A stretch of DNA of 64,000 bases. It comes from Rhynchosporium graminicola. Its lineage: Eukaryota; Ascomycota; Leotiomycetes; Helotiales; Ploettnerulaceae. This document shows positions 47,101-59,000 of this stretch, piece by piece. Under the pieces are notes generated by a model. The model saw nothing but the letters and a program-made list of their open reading frames with translations. It was not told the origin of the DNA and made no database searches. The stretch's first letter is position 1. Each line of letters begins with the position of its first letter. Location of the stretch: positions 325,994-389,993 of the forward strand of contig FJUW01000044.1 in the NCBI GenBank assembly GCA_900074885.1, in the 5' to 3' direction. The position numbers were made by a program, and so were the translations under genes.

Positions 47101-49620
47101 GAGTATGATATATACTTATTTAGTAATAATAGGGCTATAATACTAGTAGAAGCGATATAAAGGATCGACTTTTCTTCGCTACGATAATAATAGTAGAGAG
47201 TCTTATAAAGATACGTTTTACTAGACCTACTTTAGCTTTAGATATAAAAGTGCGCTATTTATAGTTCGATAATAATAGCAGTAACAATATCTGTAAAGGC
47301 TATAAGCTGATCGCTATTAAGGTTCGCTTTTATTATTTATACTAAAGCTATAAAATCTTCGATTCGATTATCTATTATCTATTAGAAGGTATAATAACAG
47401 GCCTAATTCTACTCGTAGGAAGGTAAGCTAACGCCCGAAAGTGACTATTACTAATCTGTAAGGCTCTCGGCTAAGAGCTATAGTTCGTAATCGTAATATA
47501 AGTTCAGAAGAAGAAGAGGAAACTCGGGTTTTTAATATAGCTAATAAGCGAGATTATCGTAGAAATATTCCTTATATCGCTCCCAGATAGCTAATAGGTC
47601 TGTAATCTCTTATTAATAGAGTCTAGTTAAAAAAAGCGTTCGTAGACTACTTACTAAAGTGAATAGCTTTATTTCGTCGAAGTATTAAAACTACTCTTAA
47701 TTGTTTTTAGCTAAAATGTATATAATATAAGTAGCTTTATATATCTCGTAAGTAACTCCTTTAAAATTATATAGCTTATTAAACGATTTCGGTCTGCGAA
47801 TAATTATTAAGAGTAGTTATAAGTAGAAATGTTCCCCTGAAATAGAGCTATAATAATATATATAGCTAATACGATTATCTCCTCTCTTTCGTAAGCGCTA
47901 TTTATAAGTCGACTAATCCTAGACGTAATAAGCTAGAAACTCCGAATATAACTATAGCCTAATAGTAGAGTTTATAGTATTAAATTCGAAGAACCTTATA
48001 AGAGTAGAACGAGCTGTATCTCAATTTATAGCTATCTCTTCTGCAGATAAACTAAGCTTGAAATATATAGTTTACTCTCCTTATAAATAGACTATAAGAT
48101 ATTATATAAGCGGAAATTCGTTATAAGTAGGATATTCGAATAGTCTCTATAAAGCTTCCGAGGGACTTATATATTATGCTTATATATAATAAGTAATCTT
48201 ATTATCTATATTTAAGATCGTAAGAGTTATTCGGTCCGTACTCTTATATATATACTTATAGATATACTTAATAGCTTATACTAACTTATAAACTTTAATA
48301 TTAATATACGATTAGTAGCGATTAAGAAAGTACAGATTATACGGAACTACTTATCAGTTATCTAAAGTAACTTCTTAGTTATCTCTACGAACTATAAATA
48401 TTCGGCTATCTTCTTAATAATAATATTCAGAGTAATTATCTTCTATAATAACTATAGTAGGTTTAAACGCCTTCGGAAAGCGTTTCTAATACTATAACAG
48501 GTCGCCGGCGTGCTTACGGGCTATATAAGGAGCATTCGGAAAGTTATACCTATAGGGCCCGTAAGTTATATTATTTAAAACTAATTCCTATAACTCACTT
48601 ATAGGGTCTATAGCCTTATTCGGAATCTCTATAGATATAATCTCGTTAACTCTAGTTAGTATCAGATAATCACCTATACCCTCGAGCTAAAGAAGAAAAT
48701 AAAGATAAAGTAAATTACGCTTTTAATACTTAATAGTATAGATATAAGTATAGTGTTTTCTAAAGGCTCCTTTTTTAATATTATTAAGAAGCTCTTTAAT
48801 CTTTAAGCGGAAGACGCGTATAATAATATTAGGCCTATTAACTAGCTAGGATTATATTCTCCGAAGTTCATAGACGATTTCGGGCTATCGCGAGTTAGCT
48901 ATAAATGTAATAAAGAGTATAAGTTATCTGAAAAAGCGTACTATAGCTATAGAATCTTAAAATAATTATTATATAAAACAATCGCTTTCGATAAAAGAAA
49001 AAGGAAAGATAAACTAATACCTGTATTCTACGGAGTCGCTATCGGCCCGGATAAGCGTATCTATAAGCCTATTATATATATCTGCACGTATATCTTCTTA
49101 ATAACTCTTTATCTATTCAAGTCGAGTAGTATAATAAGCGATATAGATATTAATAATATATTATTAAAATATGCAGTTCGTACGGAAAAAGTTTAGGGTT
49201 TAATAGGCTTATCAGAAGAGCTAGAACTTATAAAATAGCTATTACTCTAAGCGTTTTATAATTCAATCTTGATTATAGATCTGTAAAGACTAGTATTACC
49301 CTAGCTCGCTATAAGGAAAGAGTAGTAGATAACTTAATAGAAAGTATACAGGATTCGTAATATATACTCGATATAAACGCAGTCTATTATAGCGAGGTTC
49401 TCAGACTATAAGTATAATATCGCGAAAGCTAGCCTTATTAAACTTATCTGGGATAATTCCTATAACCTCGTTTATAACCGGAAGATTCTCGTATCTTTTA
49501 TTAGCCCCGGTTTATATTACTAGTCGTATTTATAAGCTAAGAACGATCTGGAAATTATTACCTTAGACTTATAATCGCTCTCGAGCGGTTTAGTATATAG
49601 CTATAAATAGATTATTAGTA
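44166..49620. mobile_element. RIP-degraded repeat block, unclassified
   Basis: Sequence is dominated by TpA, with stops in all frames and no open frame of 60 codons. Local reading shows protein-like runs broken by stops that fit TGG/CAG/CAA mutation. Examples on the plus strand are EEKEERKDKESKSLIKL (about 45680-45740) and FYGVAIGPDKRIYKP (about 49027-49072). The sequence left of the LTR element (to 49620) appears to continue right of it (from 51853), so the LTR element landed inside this repeat. I could not assign it to a transposon class. A GC-rich island (about 44477-44535) near its left edge is unmutated. Confidence 0.6.
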
Positions 49621-49625
49621 ATAAC

Positions 49626-51847
49626 TATAACGACACAAGGGCTCTAGACAGTATACGAGCAGTAATAAAACAAGTAGGGAGGTTAAGAACGATCCTTAAT
49701 AGTCTAGTACGAAGGAAACAGAAAGATATAGAGCTCTGAAGGAGTCTGTACCTCTATATATACAAGGAGGGTATGCCTAAGGCACTAATACTGGCCCGTA
49801 TCTGCCACGTATACTATACGCCGGCCCGTATCTGCCACGTATACCATGCGCCGTCATATTACCCCCTTCCAAGACAAAGGCTCGTCCTCGAGCCTTTAAA
49901 GGTAAATAACCTATATAAAACGAAAGAAAAGGGAGTTAAATCAAGTTAAATCTCAAATAAAATCCAAGTAATTATTAATCTAAAGCGTAAGACGCAAATC
50001 ACTCCTTCTTTATCTTCAATATCGGGCAATCGCTCTTATAATAACTATACTTCTTATAGTAGTAATACTATACTTCCTCGATAGGTATTAAGGGCTCAGA
50101 AGACGTACTAATTATCAGTAGAGCTAGAGTAGCTAGAGGTATTAAAGGTAGTCGAGAGAGTTCCAAATCGAGTGCTATAAGAGAAGAGACTATAGCCGAA
50201 TAATCAGTCTTCTAAGAGTACTTAATTAGAGCGGCAGTAGTACGTAGCCGTATAGTAAGCTTTAGCTAGAGGTAAAAGTACTACTCTGATTTAGCTATAC
50301 CTCTAAGAATTACCGAGCTTTAGAACTTTATACGGAATTATAAAAAGGACTCCTTTTTCATTAAAAGCTTATGAAATTCAGTATGATACTACTCCGTTTC
50401 AAGTCCGGAGAGGTAATAAGAGGCGAGTACTAAAATTATCTCTTTAGTAGAAGAGAAAGGTATAATTTCCGAGAGATACTATAGTTCTAAGTAACTTTTT
50501 ATAAAGCTAGAAGTAGAGCTCTAGACTAGCGCTTTATAGGCACGCGTAGTTAGGTATCAGTCTGAATTAACTTTAAGTTAGTCCTAAATAGAAGTATACT
50601 ATTAGCTAAAAGATAAGTTAATTCCTATATTAAGCGTATTAATACTTTCAGTTAGTTACGACTTACTAGAGGTCTATAATTATTAATTAAAGAGCGTTTA
50701 AGAGTAGATTCTTTTAGTAATTAAGGTATCGAGTTTACCGAAGGTCTAGGGTTTACTAATTATACCTAAGTATATAAAAACTCTATAAATATCTATTTAA
50801 TTCGACTAATACTAATAGAGAGCTCCTAAGTAGTCGATTCTATACGTAATTAATAGTCTTCAATTGATTAAATTAATTCCATAGTAAGTACGGAATCGGA
50901 AGGGCTACGAGAGTATTCCGGTGAAGTCGTAGGAGCTAGCTGAGCCTTCTTAGGAGGTATTAGATAAGTAAGGCTAAGCGAAAGTGATAGAACACTTGAA
51001 AGTTATAAAAGAAGCGAAAGTCTAAATCGAATTCTAAAGAAGCTAAAAGATTAAGGAGAGTTAGATATCTTAGTTAAGTAGATATAAGGAGTATTAAATT
51101 AAAAGTCCTAGTAGAAGGAGGTCGATTCTGCTGAGAGGGATAAATTATACTAGGGTATAAGGATTACAAGTCGAATTCCGGTAGTTTCCGCTAGAATAAT
51201 AAGCTACTTTATCCTAGCTTAAAAGTAAGGTTTTTCGCTATTAGAGCTACTTTCAGAAGGTTAAAGTCAGGTAAGAGGATAATAAAGTTTTAGGGCCTTA
51301 AGGGAAGTTTCTACCTAAAATTCGTCTGTTATAACCCTACGTAAAAGGGGTAATTCGAGTATCCGAGAGTAACTCGTAAAACTAGTACTTCTAAGCGTCG
51401 ATTATACCTAAATCTCTAGCTATCTAAGAGATCTCCGGAATCTTAGCTCTTTCAAAAGCCTAACTATCGAATCAGAGAGTTATATATATAATCGAGATAG
51501 GTATATATATACGCCGAAACTATATTAAAGTAATAAAGATAATAGAATACTTAATAAAGAGGTTAAAGAGTTCGTCTGTAATCGAGCTTTCTAAGTGAGA
51601 TATTATTTAATACTATCTCCGGCGGTCTTAATCTTTCTATTTAATATAATAATATAAGGCCTCTAGATAGTATACGAGTAGTAATAAAACAAGTAGGGAG
51701 GTTAAGAATAATCCTTAATAGTCTAGTACGAAGGAAACAGAAAGATATAGAGCTCTGAAGGAATCTGTACCTCTATATATATAAGGAGGGTATAACTAAG
51801 GCACTAATACTAGCCCGTATCTACCACGTATACTATGCGCTATCATA
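49626..51847 (-). mobile_element. Gag-only (non-autonomous) LTR retrotransposon, complete with 5-bp target duplication
   Basis: Two LTRs lie in minus orientation: 3' LTR 49626-49858 (233 bp) and 5' LTR 51645-51847 (203 bp). The extra 30 bp is a tandem duplication within the left copy. The pentamer ATAAC flanks the element on both sides (49621-49625 and 51848-51852). A purine tract complementary to TTACCCCCTTCC adjoins the 3' LTR. Only about 1.8 kb separates the LTRs, and no reverse transcriptase or integrase blocks are seen. Instead, the minus strand has a gag zinc knuckle at 50067-50026, Cys-x2-Cys-x4-His-x4-Cys, with most Cys and the His turned to Tyr by C-to-T/G-to-A change. The 5' leader resembles that of the gypsy element at 56 kb, so a gypsy relative may have mobilised it. 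Confidence 0.78.
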
Positions 51848-51852
51848 ATAAC

Positions 51853-52618
51853 TATCTTATATAAATCGCGTAGAATTATAGTATTAAGAGAATCGTAATA
51901 TATAAGTCGAACGTTGGTTACGTAATTAGGGTTATAGAAAAATAATTAAGTAAAGATAAGTATCGTTCGCGGACCGGGAATTAAGAGCTCTTATAAGTGA
52001 TATAGCTCCCTATAGGCTATAAAGGTAGTTAATCTATAGTTAAGATTAATACGATCTTCTTTAGTAGTATTTATAGATATAAAAGAAAGAGTAGTATTAT
52101 ATTAGCGTATCTTCTACTAAAATAGTTCATTTCGCGGATCCATACTATCTAATAACTTCTATAAGACGTCCGGTATTTCTTATAATAGCTCTAGGTAAAT
52201 AGCTCTCTTTTTATAATAGAGCTCGTATTTACCTCTAGCTCTTACTTTATCGATCTAGTGAAGTGTAGCGCACTTAGTATACTAATAATCTATCTGACTA
52301 ATATCTTACGGACTTATAATAGTAAAAATAGATTGAAATCTATACGGAATAGCTTATACTAGAGTAAATACTATTAGAGTAGGTATTTCTATAGGCACTT
52401 CGGGCTACAAAAGAAGCGCTTCCGGAAGTAAAGAAGATAAAGGAGATAGTCGATTAAGTTAAGTAGCTATATCGGCCTCGATTTATATACACGTTTATCA
52501 GCGGCGCTTTACAGGTCGAGAAGTAGCTAGAAGGCCTATAATAGACGCGCTATAAGTCCGCCGAGGAGTATTAGGATCGAGTTCTTTAAGTAGCTACCGC
52601 GAAAGCACTTAATCTACT
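51853..52618. mobile_element. Right-hand continuation of the unclassified RIP-degraded repeat
   Basis: TpA-rich sequence full of stops that continues the host repeat interrupted by the gag-only element. No terminal structures are identified. Confidence 0.45.
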
Positions 52619-52749
52619 TGTGACGACAGCTCACCTGAATGTCACATGAGAAGAAGGATAGATACTAGGGCCCGTGTTCACAGGTATCCCGGCATAACTA
52701 GTGTCCGACTCGGTATAGTATCGGACTAGTACCGGCATATATATATAAG
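52619..52749 (+). mobile_element. Partial gypsy LTR, least mutated copy, interrupted by the copia LTR
   Basis: It starts TGTGACGACAGCTCACCTG and matches the first part of the gypsy LTR at 56060 and the reversed copy at 63630-63897. It stops at TATATATATAAG, where the copia LTR begins (TGTTAGTATCAC). The intact TG start and CpA-containing words show the sequence before RIP; the other copies read TATGACGATAGC or TATAACGATAGC. Confidence 0.7.
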
Positions 52750-53040
52750 TGTTAGTATCACTCTGTCGTAGTACGTACAATCAAGTAGTCTGCGTGAGCC
52801 AAAGTACAGTGATAGTAGTAGTAGTATTATCTATTATATCGTAGCTATCATTCATAGGTAGTCGAGACTCCGTAAGGGAGATATATCTGGCCGGCTAAAC
52901 CTCGGCGCAGATACTCGACTAACACGTGACTATAGACTAACACTAGGAGTACTTTAAAGTAGCTCTAAACTATCTACTTCTCTATATAAAAGTAACGCTT
53001 TTTGCCTTCTAATAAGAGTAGTACTTTCGTACTACTTATG
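52750..53040 (-). mobile_element. Ty1/copia 3' LTR (minus orientation)
   Basis: Begins TGTTAGTATCACTCTGTCG on the plus strand. At least 250 bp, through CTATATAAAAGTAACGCTTTT, recur at 63378-63629. The inner boundary is not sharp; I place it before the end of the RNase H reading near 53050. Confidence 0.65.
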
Positions 53041-56000
53041 CAGAAGTATTATATAGTATATAGGTTTCCACGTGATCAGGTCTAAAGATTAGATAACTAA
53101 ACTAAACGCCTTATAAGCTCTCTTCCGGCTTCAAGTTATCTAAATTCCCTCTATCTACTTATTCTATAAGCTTAATAACTAAGTGATTCGTATATAATAG
53201 CTCCTTCAGAGCTCCGTTGTAATTTGTCTTAGTTATTATATCCGTAGGGTTATCTAGCCCTACTACCTAAATTACCTCTGATATCTCTTTTCTTTCGTAC
53301 GCTTTATATAGATATATAAGGTTAATTATTAATCTCTTCTCTCTTATAGTATTAAGTCGTACTATATAGTCGTATAAAGACTTAGAATTAATAACTATAA
53401 CTAAAAGTAGTACTATAATCTCTATAATCTATTCGATAGTAGTCTTAATAGTACTAGCTATATCAAAACCTTCTGATATAGAGTATAGTTCAGAGGCTAG
53501 TATAGATCTAGTAACTCTCTTATAGTAGACCGAAGACTAGAAAACCTTCTGATATAGCGTATAGTTCAGAGGCTAGTATAGATCTAGTAACTCTCTTATA
53601 GTAGACCGAAGACTAGTAAATAACATTTGCCTTATTATACTTATCTATAAGTATATAGATATAGCTAATTTAAGAGTAGAAGTCTTTTAAATTAGTAAAT
53701 AAACTATTAGTAAATATAACGAGTTTTAGAGACTTCTTATCTAATTTAATATATTAGAGACCTTTACTATAGTTAAGCTTTTACTATAAGATTCTCTTAT
53801 TTAAGAGCTTAAAGTCTTTCTCTATCGGATTTATAGTTTATATAGTAAAAGAGACGTTAAATAATACTTCTAGCTAAGAAATAGTTACTAAGTATAAACT
53901 TCTAGCTCTCTAGGTAGCAAATTACTCGATTTAGGTAAGACCTTATTATATATCTCTATAGGAGTTAGTAAGATTAACTAGTTCTTTCTTAATTATTCTT
54001 AGTATCTTATTATATAATTATCAAGATAGTCGAATAGAGCTATTAGTTTCTAAGGTAATATAACTTCTATTAAAGTTAATTAAATATAAAGTAGTTAATT
54101 ACTCTCTCTTATTCGACTTAAATCTAGTATTCTATAGTTCTCTTTCTTCTATATCTATAAAAGTCTTATTACTAATGAAGAAAGTATTATTAATCTGAAG
54201 ACTAAGAGCTCCTATACTAGCTTTATTACCTGAAATAGATAGTAGGCACGTGTCGAACGTCGATAGTACTATATAGAGTTTCTTAACCTTATATCTATAG
54301 TATATACTGAACTAATAGTTCGCTGACTCTAGTATACTATATATAGGCCTAACGTACTGCAAAAACTAATATAGCTAAGTTAAAATCTCCTTTAGAGAGC
54401 GCACGAAGAAGTCACGTATTAAGTATAATATAGACTGAGTATAAGCTTATATAATATCATAGCTATATACCTTAAACTTAAGGTATATAACTACGTATAC
54501 TAGTAGTAGTCGTTAGCTAACTCGTTAAATAGTCGATAACATAATTAGTACTTAGTTCTTTCTAGAGTTATTATATACTTATATAACTAGTCTAAGCTTC
54601 TCGTAGGCTTTCTATATACTCTTAAATTTAGTCTGATTAATATATTTAGTATTAAAAACCCTAGCTCCGGCTAGTAATTCGTCTTTATAGACTAATTTAA
54701 AGATCCTTATAGCGATTAGACTATTAATCTTCTTACGTCTTAATATAGCGTATTAAGGTTCTACTACTAGGGAACTAATAAATAATTCGTTATTATCTCT
54801 GAATCGAATTAGCTTTCGTCGATCTTGATAAGATTACTTCTTTAGTACTAGTATAAGTCGATTTGACTTAGTAGTACTAAGTGATAGTAAGAGTATAATT
54901 TTAAGTAAAATACCCTCTAGTTCGTCAGAATCGATTTCTTCTTTATACTATAGTTTAATCGACGTAGAACGAAAGGTCGTTAGTCTACTATCGATTTCTA
55001 TTATATAGTTCTCTCTATCTATAGAATTAAGTAGCTAAAGTCTATCCCAGAAGCTTTTCTCTCTCTAAACTAGTACTAGAGAGTTTAATAGAAGGTCTCT
55101 TACTACTATAGAACTCGGTCTATTCCGAGTATTTAGGGCGTTATTAACTTACTAATAACTCTATAGCTTACGAATCTCTTTTATAGCTTTATGAAGTGCA
55201 GTAGCTCGCTAGGAGACTAATAGTAAAGGGGTATCTATCTCTATTATTCTGGGGTATACTCTAAATACTAGTAAAATAGGTATAATTCTACTAGGTCTAG
55301 AATTATAGTTAATTACATAGAATACTATCTATAGTGCTATATCTTAATTAAGGTACAGTAACTCCTTCCGAATTATCGTATAAGCTCTCTTTAGAGGGCT
55401 ATAATATCTCTTTACTTTACTAATAGAGTAGTGAGCCTCTATAGGTATAACTTTAACTATATAACTCTCTGTCTTAGTACTCTATACGAATTCTTTTAAC
55501 TTAAATTATATACTTACGTCTATAACGATAAAATTAGGTAGTCTAAAGTAGGTATCTATCTATACCTGCTTTAATCAGTTCTATACATGCTCTGCAGATA
55601 TATTAGTAAGAAAACCTCTATTCTAGAAGGTAATATCTTAATCGATTATATATAAGACTTATCGACTATATAGTTATATAATATCGATCACGACTTCGTA
55701 ATTAAAGTATATATTATTAGTATTATAGAGCTTGAACTTGAATCTGCCTAGTGATCTTCCGTATAGCTAGTAGTACTTATAGAGCTTAGTAAGCTCCTTT
55801 AGTACCCCTGAGTTATACTCGTAACCGGCCTATTATAGTAAATCTTCTAGCTTTCTTACTAAGGGGTATCCGAATCAGTAGTAAAGTCGACGTAAATCCG
55901 TCTCTATAAGTACTCTTATATTTAACTAGAAATACTCTATAATATACGTCTTAAGTAACTCCTTCTAAAGTAGGAAGAGATAGCCGAATCTCTATACTAC

Positions 56001-56059
56001 TAGTATATCTCCTTATAGCGTAACGAGTACGTTACGAAGATTATCTAATATAACCTTGA
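53041..56059 (-). mobile_element. Ty1/copia pol region, RIP-degraded (minus strand)
   Basis: Read on the minus strand and ignoring stops, the segment at about 53560-53100 gives SILASELYSISEGFDIAST, INSKSLYDYIVRLNTI, REKRLI and GLDNPTDIITKTN, the copia RNase H order. Further upstream (about 54350-54190) FLQYVRPIYSILESA and LSTFDTCLLSI fit the copia reverse transcriptase C-terminal part. Stops fit CAA/CAG/TGG mutation. The 5' part of pol is cut off at 56059 by the gypsy LTR. No working protein is possible. Confidence 0.68.
53465..53616. repeat. 76-bp tandem duplication inside the copia RNase H region
   Basis: 53465-53540 and 53541-53616 are identical except for one base (GAGTATAG against GCGTATAG). 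This duplication adds a frameshift to an already dead gene, and the near identity suggests it arose late. Confidence 0.9.
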
Positions 56060-59000
56060 TATGACGATAGCTCACCTGAATATAATAGCTCACCTGAATA
56101 TCATATGAGAAGAAGGATAGATACTAGGGCCTAAGTTCATAGGTATCCCGGCAGAACTAGTATCCGACTCGGTATAGTATCGAACTAGTACCGGCATATA
56201 TATATAAGGTGCCTTATACTCTATCTCTCTTCTTCTTCTTTCCTTATCTTTTTGTTTCCTTCGTAGTAGACTATATAAGATCGCTCTTAGCCTCCCTACT
56301 TATTTATTCCTGCTTATATACTGCCTCGAGTCTTATATTATTATATTAAATAAAAAGATTAAGATAGCCGGAGATAGCTTAATATAATATCTTACTACTA
56401 AGTTAGTTATTCGATAACTACTCGTATATAGCCGAGATACTAGAGATCTCTCGGATAGCTATAAATCAGGGTTTGATTTAGCTTATCGTAAATAGTATAA
56501 TAGAGGAGGTCTTTGCTAATACTCCTTTAATAACTCCCTTAGTATAAAGGAATTATAAATAGATTTTGAAGAAAGTATAATAAATACCCCGGAACTTCAA
56601 CTTCTACGTATCACTACCGAAATAGCCCTAATATACCCCTTTTTAAGCTATTATTATAGCTCCTAACTAATAAACTAGAGACCCCTCTAGTTCTAGGGGA
56701 ACTTAACGCGACTCCTCCTGCTCTACCTCTGAACCTAATCTATTATATCCTTCCTTACTCTAAACGTCTCTTATACTAGAGAACTTTAATATCTTATTAA
56801 GGAAGTACTAACTAAGAGGGAAAGGAAAATAAAAGTGAAATTCCCTAGGAGTATAATCGCTAAATACTCCTATTACTATAAGTAACTCGAACCTAGTCTA
56901 TTCTCTCTTATAATAATTAGTAGACTAGAAGGAAAAGAATAACTCTCTAGAAGATACTATAGATAGACTAATCTCTATATAAGATAGGTTCCTTATAGAG
57001 GTCCCTCGCTTATCTTCGACTCTCTTACTAGAACTAATACTATAATCTCCGCGTATTCTAGAGTTTAATAAGCTAATAAACTCTATTCTGATACGTAATA
57101 CTAAAAGAGAGGATATTATTCCTAATAAACTATCTCCCTCTCCTAGCGCCGAATCGATAGAGTTATGCCCTAGGAAGTCTTATCTTACTAAGAAGATCCT
57201 ACCCCTAGATAATAGATCAGATCTTATCTTCCTCTAATAGAGAGTATTAATACGAGACTAGCTAGCTATAAACGCTAACTACTACCCTATAGACTTCTCC
57301 CGGCGCGTTCTCATATAGGGACTAGTTACTAGATTAACTAAAGAGTATCTTATACTTTAGTACTTAGCTAATAAGTTTAAGACTAGCGATAAAATAATCT
57401 CCTTATTAAAGGAGAACTTTCTTACTAGTTTAGAGGAAGATAACTACTATAATACTTTCTATTACTTAGAAATATAATAACCCGGCTATATATACGAGAC
57501 CTTCACCGAGTTTTATAATCGATTTTAAAGCGCTATTATCTAAAGTAAAGTTAAAAAGAAGGAATAGTTCTTCTATATATAAGATAAGATTATACTATCC
57601 TTACGCGCTTTAACTCTTATTATTAAACTAATATAGAATAAGGACTACGCTTCTATAGTTAGATTCTTACTTTCTTTTAATACTAAGTATTACTATAACT
57701 CAGAATATACTTATCCCGAGAAAGCTACTATCCTAGTATAGTACTATAAGCTTACTATTACTACTACGACTACTACTAGTTCTACTTCTTACTAGTCTCT
57801 AAGCTTAGCCCCTCGATAAACTACTCCTATACTATATATATATACCTCTACTATAGTATAGGCTAGTACTTCTTTCGCGCTAAAACGCCTTACTACCTTG
57901 ACCGGAGAACCTCTTAGGTATTATAGCTATAGATAGCTCGGTTATATTAAGCTAGACTACCCTAACCCGCTTAAGGTTTAATTAATCAACGAATTTCCGA
58001 AAGAGGAAAGAGTAACTAAGGAAGTAGTAGAAGATATACTCTCCGAATCTGGACTAATACTAGAGGGAAATAATAAAGCTTAGGTAAAAACTCTTTCCTA
58101 AGTTTATATAAGTATAATCTCTCTAATCTTAATCTTAACTCCTTAATAGAAAGTAAGTAATTCATATACCTAACTATAGTTAATATAAATAAGCTAGGAG
58201 TCTCTATAAATAGCTTAATTGATACTAGAGCGAATAGCTATCTATTTATTAATTATACCCTTACTAGACGACTATTAGAGGCCCTTAGTATTAAAATCGA
58301 GCTACTGCCCTATTCTATTCTAATACGTAGTTTCTAATAGTTTATTAGAACTTATATTACTTATTTCATACGTTTATACTTTTCTATTAATAATAAGTAT
58401 ATTTATAACTACTCTTTTATTCTCCTCGATTTAGGATAATAAGATATAATTATTAGTATTAAATAGATATAATAATTCTAAGTTAAGCTAGATACGCTCT
58501 ATTATAAGCTACTATAGCCGGAATAATATCTAGTTATCTCTTAATACGATAAGGAGATAATTATAACTCTACCGCCTCGTAAACTTAGTATTAATCGATC
58601 TTACTAAATTAATACTAACGCACGGGACTTAGCTATAAACTAGCTAAACTAACGCTAATTACCCTAAATAATAGCGATATAGTATATTAATATATAATAT
58701 TTAATATTTAACTTATTTCTACTTATTACTAAGGAATCTGAACTCTTTTCCGCTCCGAATTTATTAAGAAAAGTACTTACGCTAAAACCCTATTATAAGT
58801 ACTTCTCTTAACCTCCGAGGATCTGGAAACTAATTCTGATTTACTAAATTAATACTATAGCTTTTCACTTTAATATAAAATATAAAAGATCTGAATTATT
58901 CTTTAGTAATATCTATAAGATAGACCGCTTCTTATAAGACTATCTAAATAGTAACTCCCCTGAGGATCCTGATACCGAACGACTCGTAGCCGAAAAGCTA

